Positions 6,029 to 6,114 of a DNA stretch of 6,114 nt are shown here, piece after piece. This DNA comes from Lachnospiraceae bacterium (GTDB lineage Bacteria > Bacillota > Clostridia > Lachnospirales > Lachnospiraceae). Position 1 is the stretch's first letter; every line of letters begins with the position of its first letter. The notes below the pieces were generated by a model that was not told where the DNA came from, did no database searches, and worked only from the letters and a program-made list of their open reading frames with translations. The translations under genes were made by a program, and so were the position numbers. The DNA lies in NCBI GenBank assembly GCA_024695225.1, contig JAILIO010000107.1, positions 1 through 6,114 of the forward strand. Reading direction: 5' to 3'.

Positions 6029-6114
6029 TCAGATATCCACCTTTGTGGTGCCGCCGAGGAAGGTGGGAAGGGACTTGCCTTCCTTCTTCCACTGGGCATA
6101 TTCCGCAGTGGCTG
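6029..6114 (-). CDS. C-terminal end of an unrecognised protein
   Basis: Only the last 27 codons are in the window; the gene enters from the right edge and stops with TGA at 6031-6029. The peptide reads ATAEYAQWKKEGKSLP followed by TFLGGTTKVDI. It is chosen over the other two minus-strand frames because its composition looks like a folded protein (a helix with Tyr, Trp and Lys, then a strand) and because a terminator follows at the expected distance. I cannot assign a family from so short a piece. The gene converges on the HD-GYP gene and so is not part of its operon. Confidence 0.7.
   Translation of the reverse strand, partial: ATAEYAQWKKEGKSLPTFLGGTTKVDI

Noticed and set aside
1..6114. Mobile element, tRNA or rRNA, or phage-defence system
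   Set aside because: No transposase, integrase, tRNA-like fold, rRNA sequence or defence-gene motif is visible; the window reads as a signalling locus.

Overview
The window most likely comes from a Bacillota genome, probably a Clostridia member of the Lachnospiraceae type. The hybrid kinase has the dCache-HisKA-HATPase-REC-Hpt layout common in that family. The Hpt core, the HD-GYP core and the GGDEF tail also read like Lachnospiraceae proteins, and codon use is rich in ATA (Ile) and AGA/AGG (Arg). This placement is by pattern recognition only and was not checked by a database search.

Layout: four plus-strand genes in a row, then a convergent minus-strand gene. (1) The C-terminal end of a GGDEF diguanylate cyclase runs in from the left edge and stops at 287. 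(2) A class I SAM-dependent methyltransferase of unknown substrate lies at 345-941. (3) A membrane-bound hybrid histidine kinase lies at 1018-3939; a good Shine-Dalgarno sequence sets its start downstream of the longest open frame. (4) A membrane-bound HD-GYP protein with a C-terminal receiver domain lies at 3947-5875, only 7 nt after the kinase and with its ribosome binding site inside the kinase's last codons. After a 153-nt intergenic stretch holding a degenerate 19-bp tandem array and a strong hairpin terminator, the last 27 codons of an unrecognised minus-strand gene (6029-6114) reach the right edge.

How the genes may work together: the first gene makes c-di-GMP and the fourth should degrade it, so the window is a c-di-GMP turnover locus. 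The kinase has every phosphotransfer site of a four-step relay except the last receiver (His361, Asp681, His910), and no output domain. The next gene supplies an intact receiver (Asp569) fused to an HD-GYP phosphodiesterase. The simplest model is that the kinase's Hpt domain phosphorylates the HD-GYP protein's receiver. Both proteins carry an extracytoplasmic dCache sensor, and in both the residues match the amino-acid-binding dCache motif (Y-x4-R-x-[W/Y]-Y ... Y-x-D ... D). The pair may therefore read amino acids or a related ligand at two points of one c-di-GMP pathway. The domain calls are secure; the link between the two proteins is inference.
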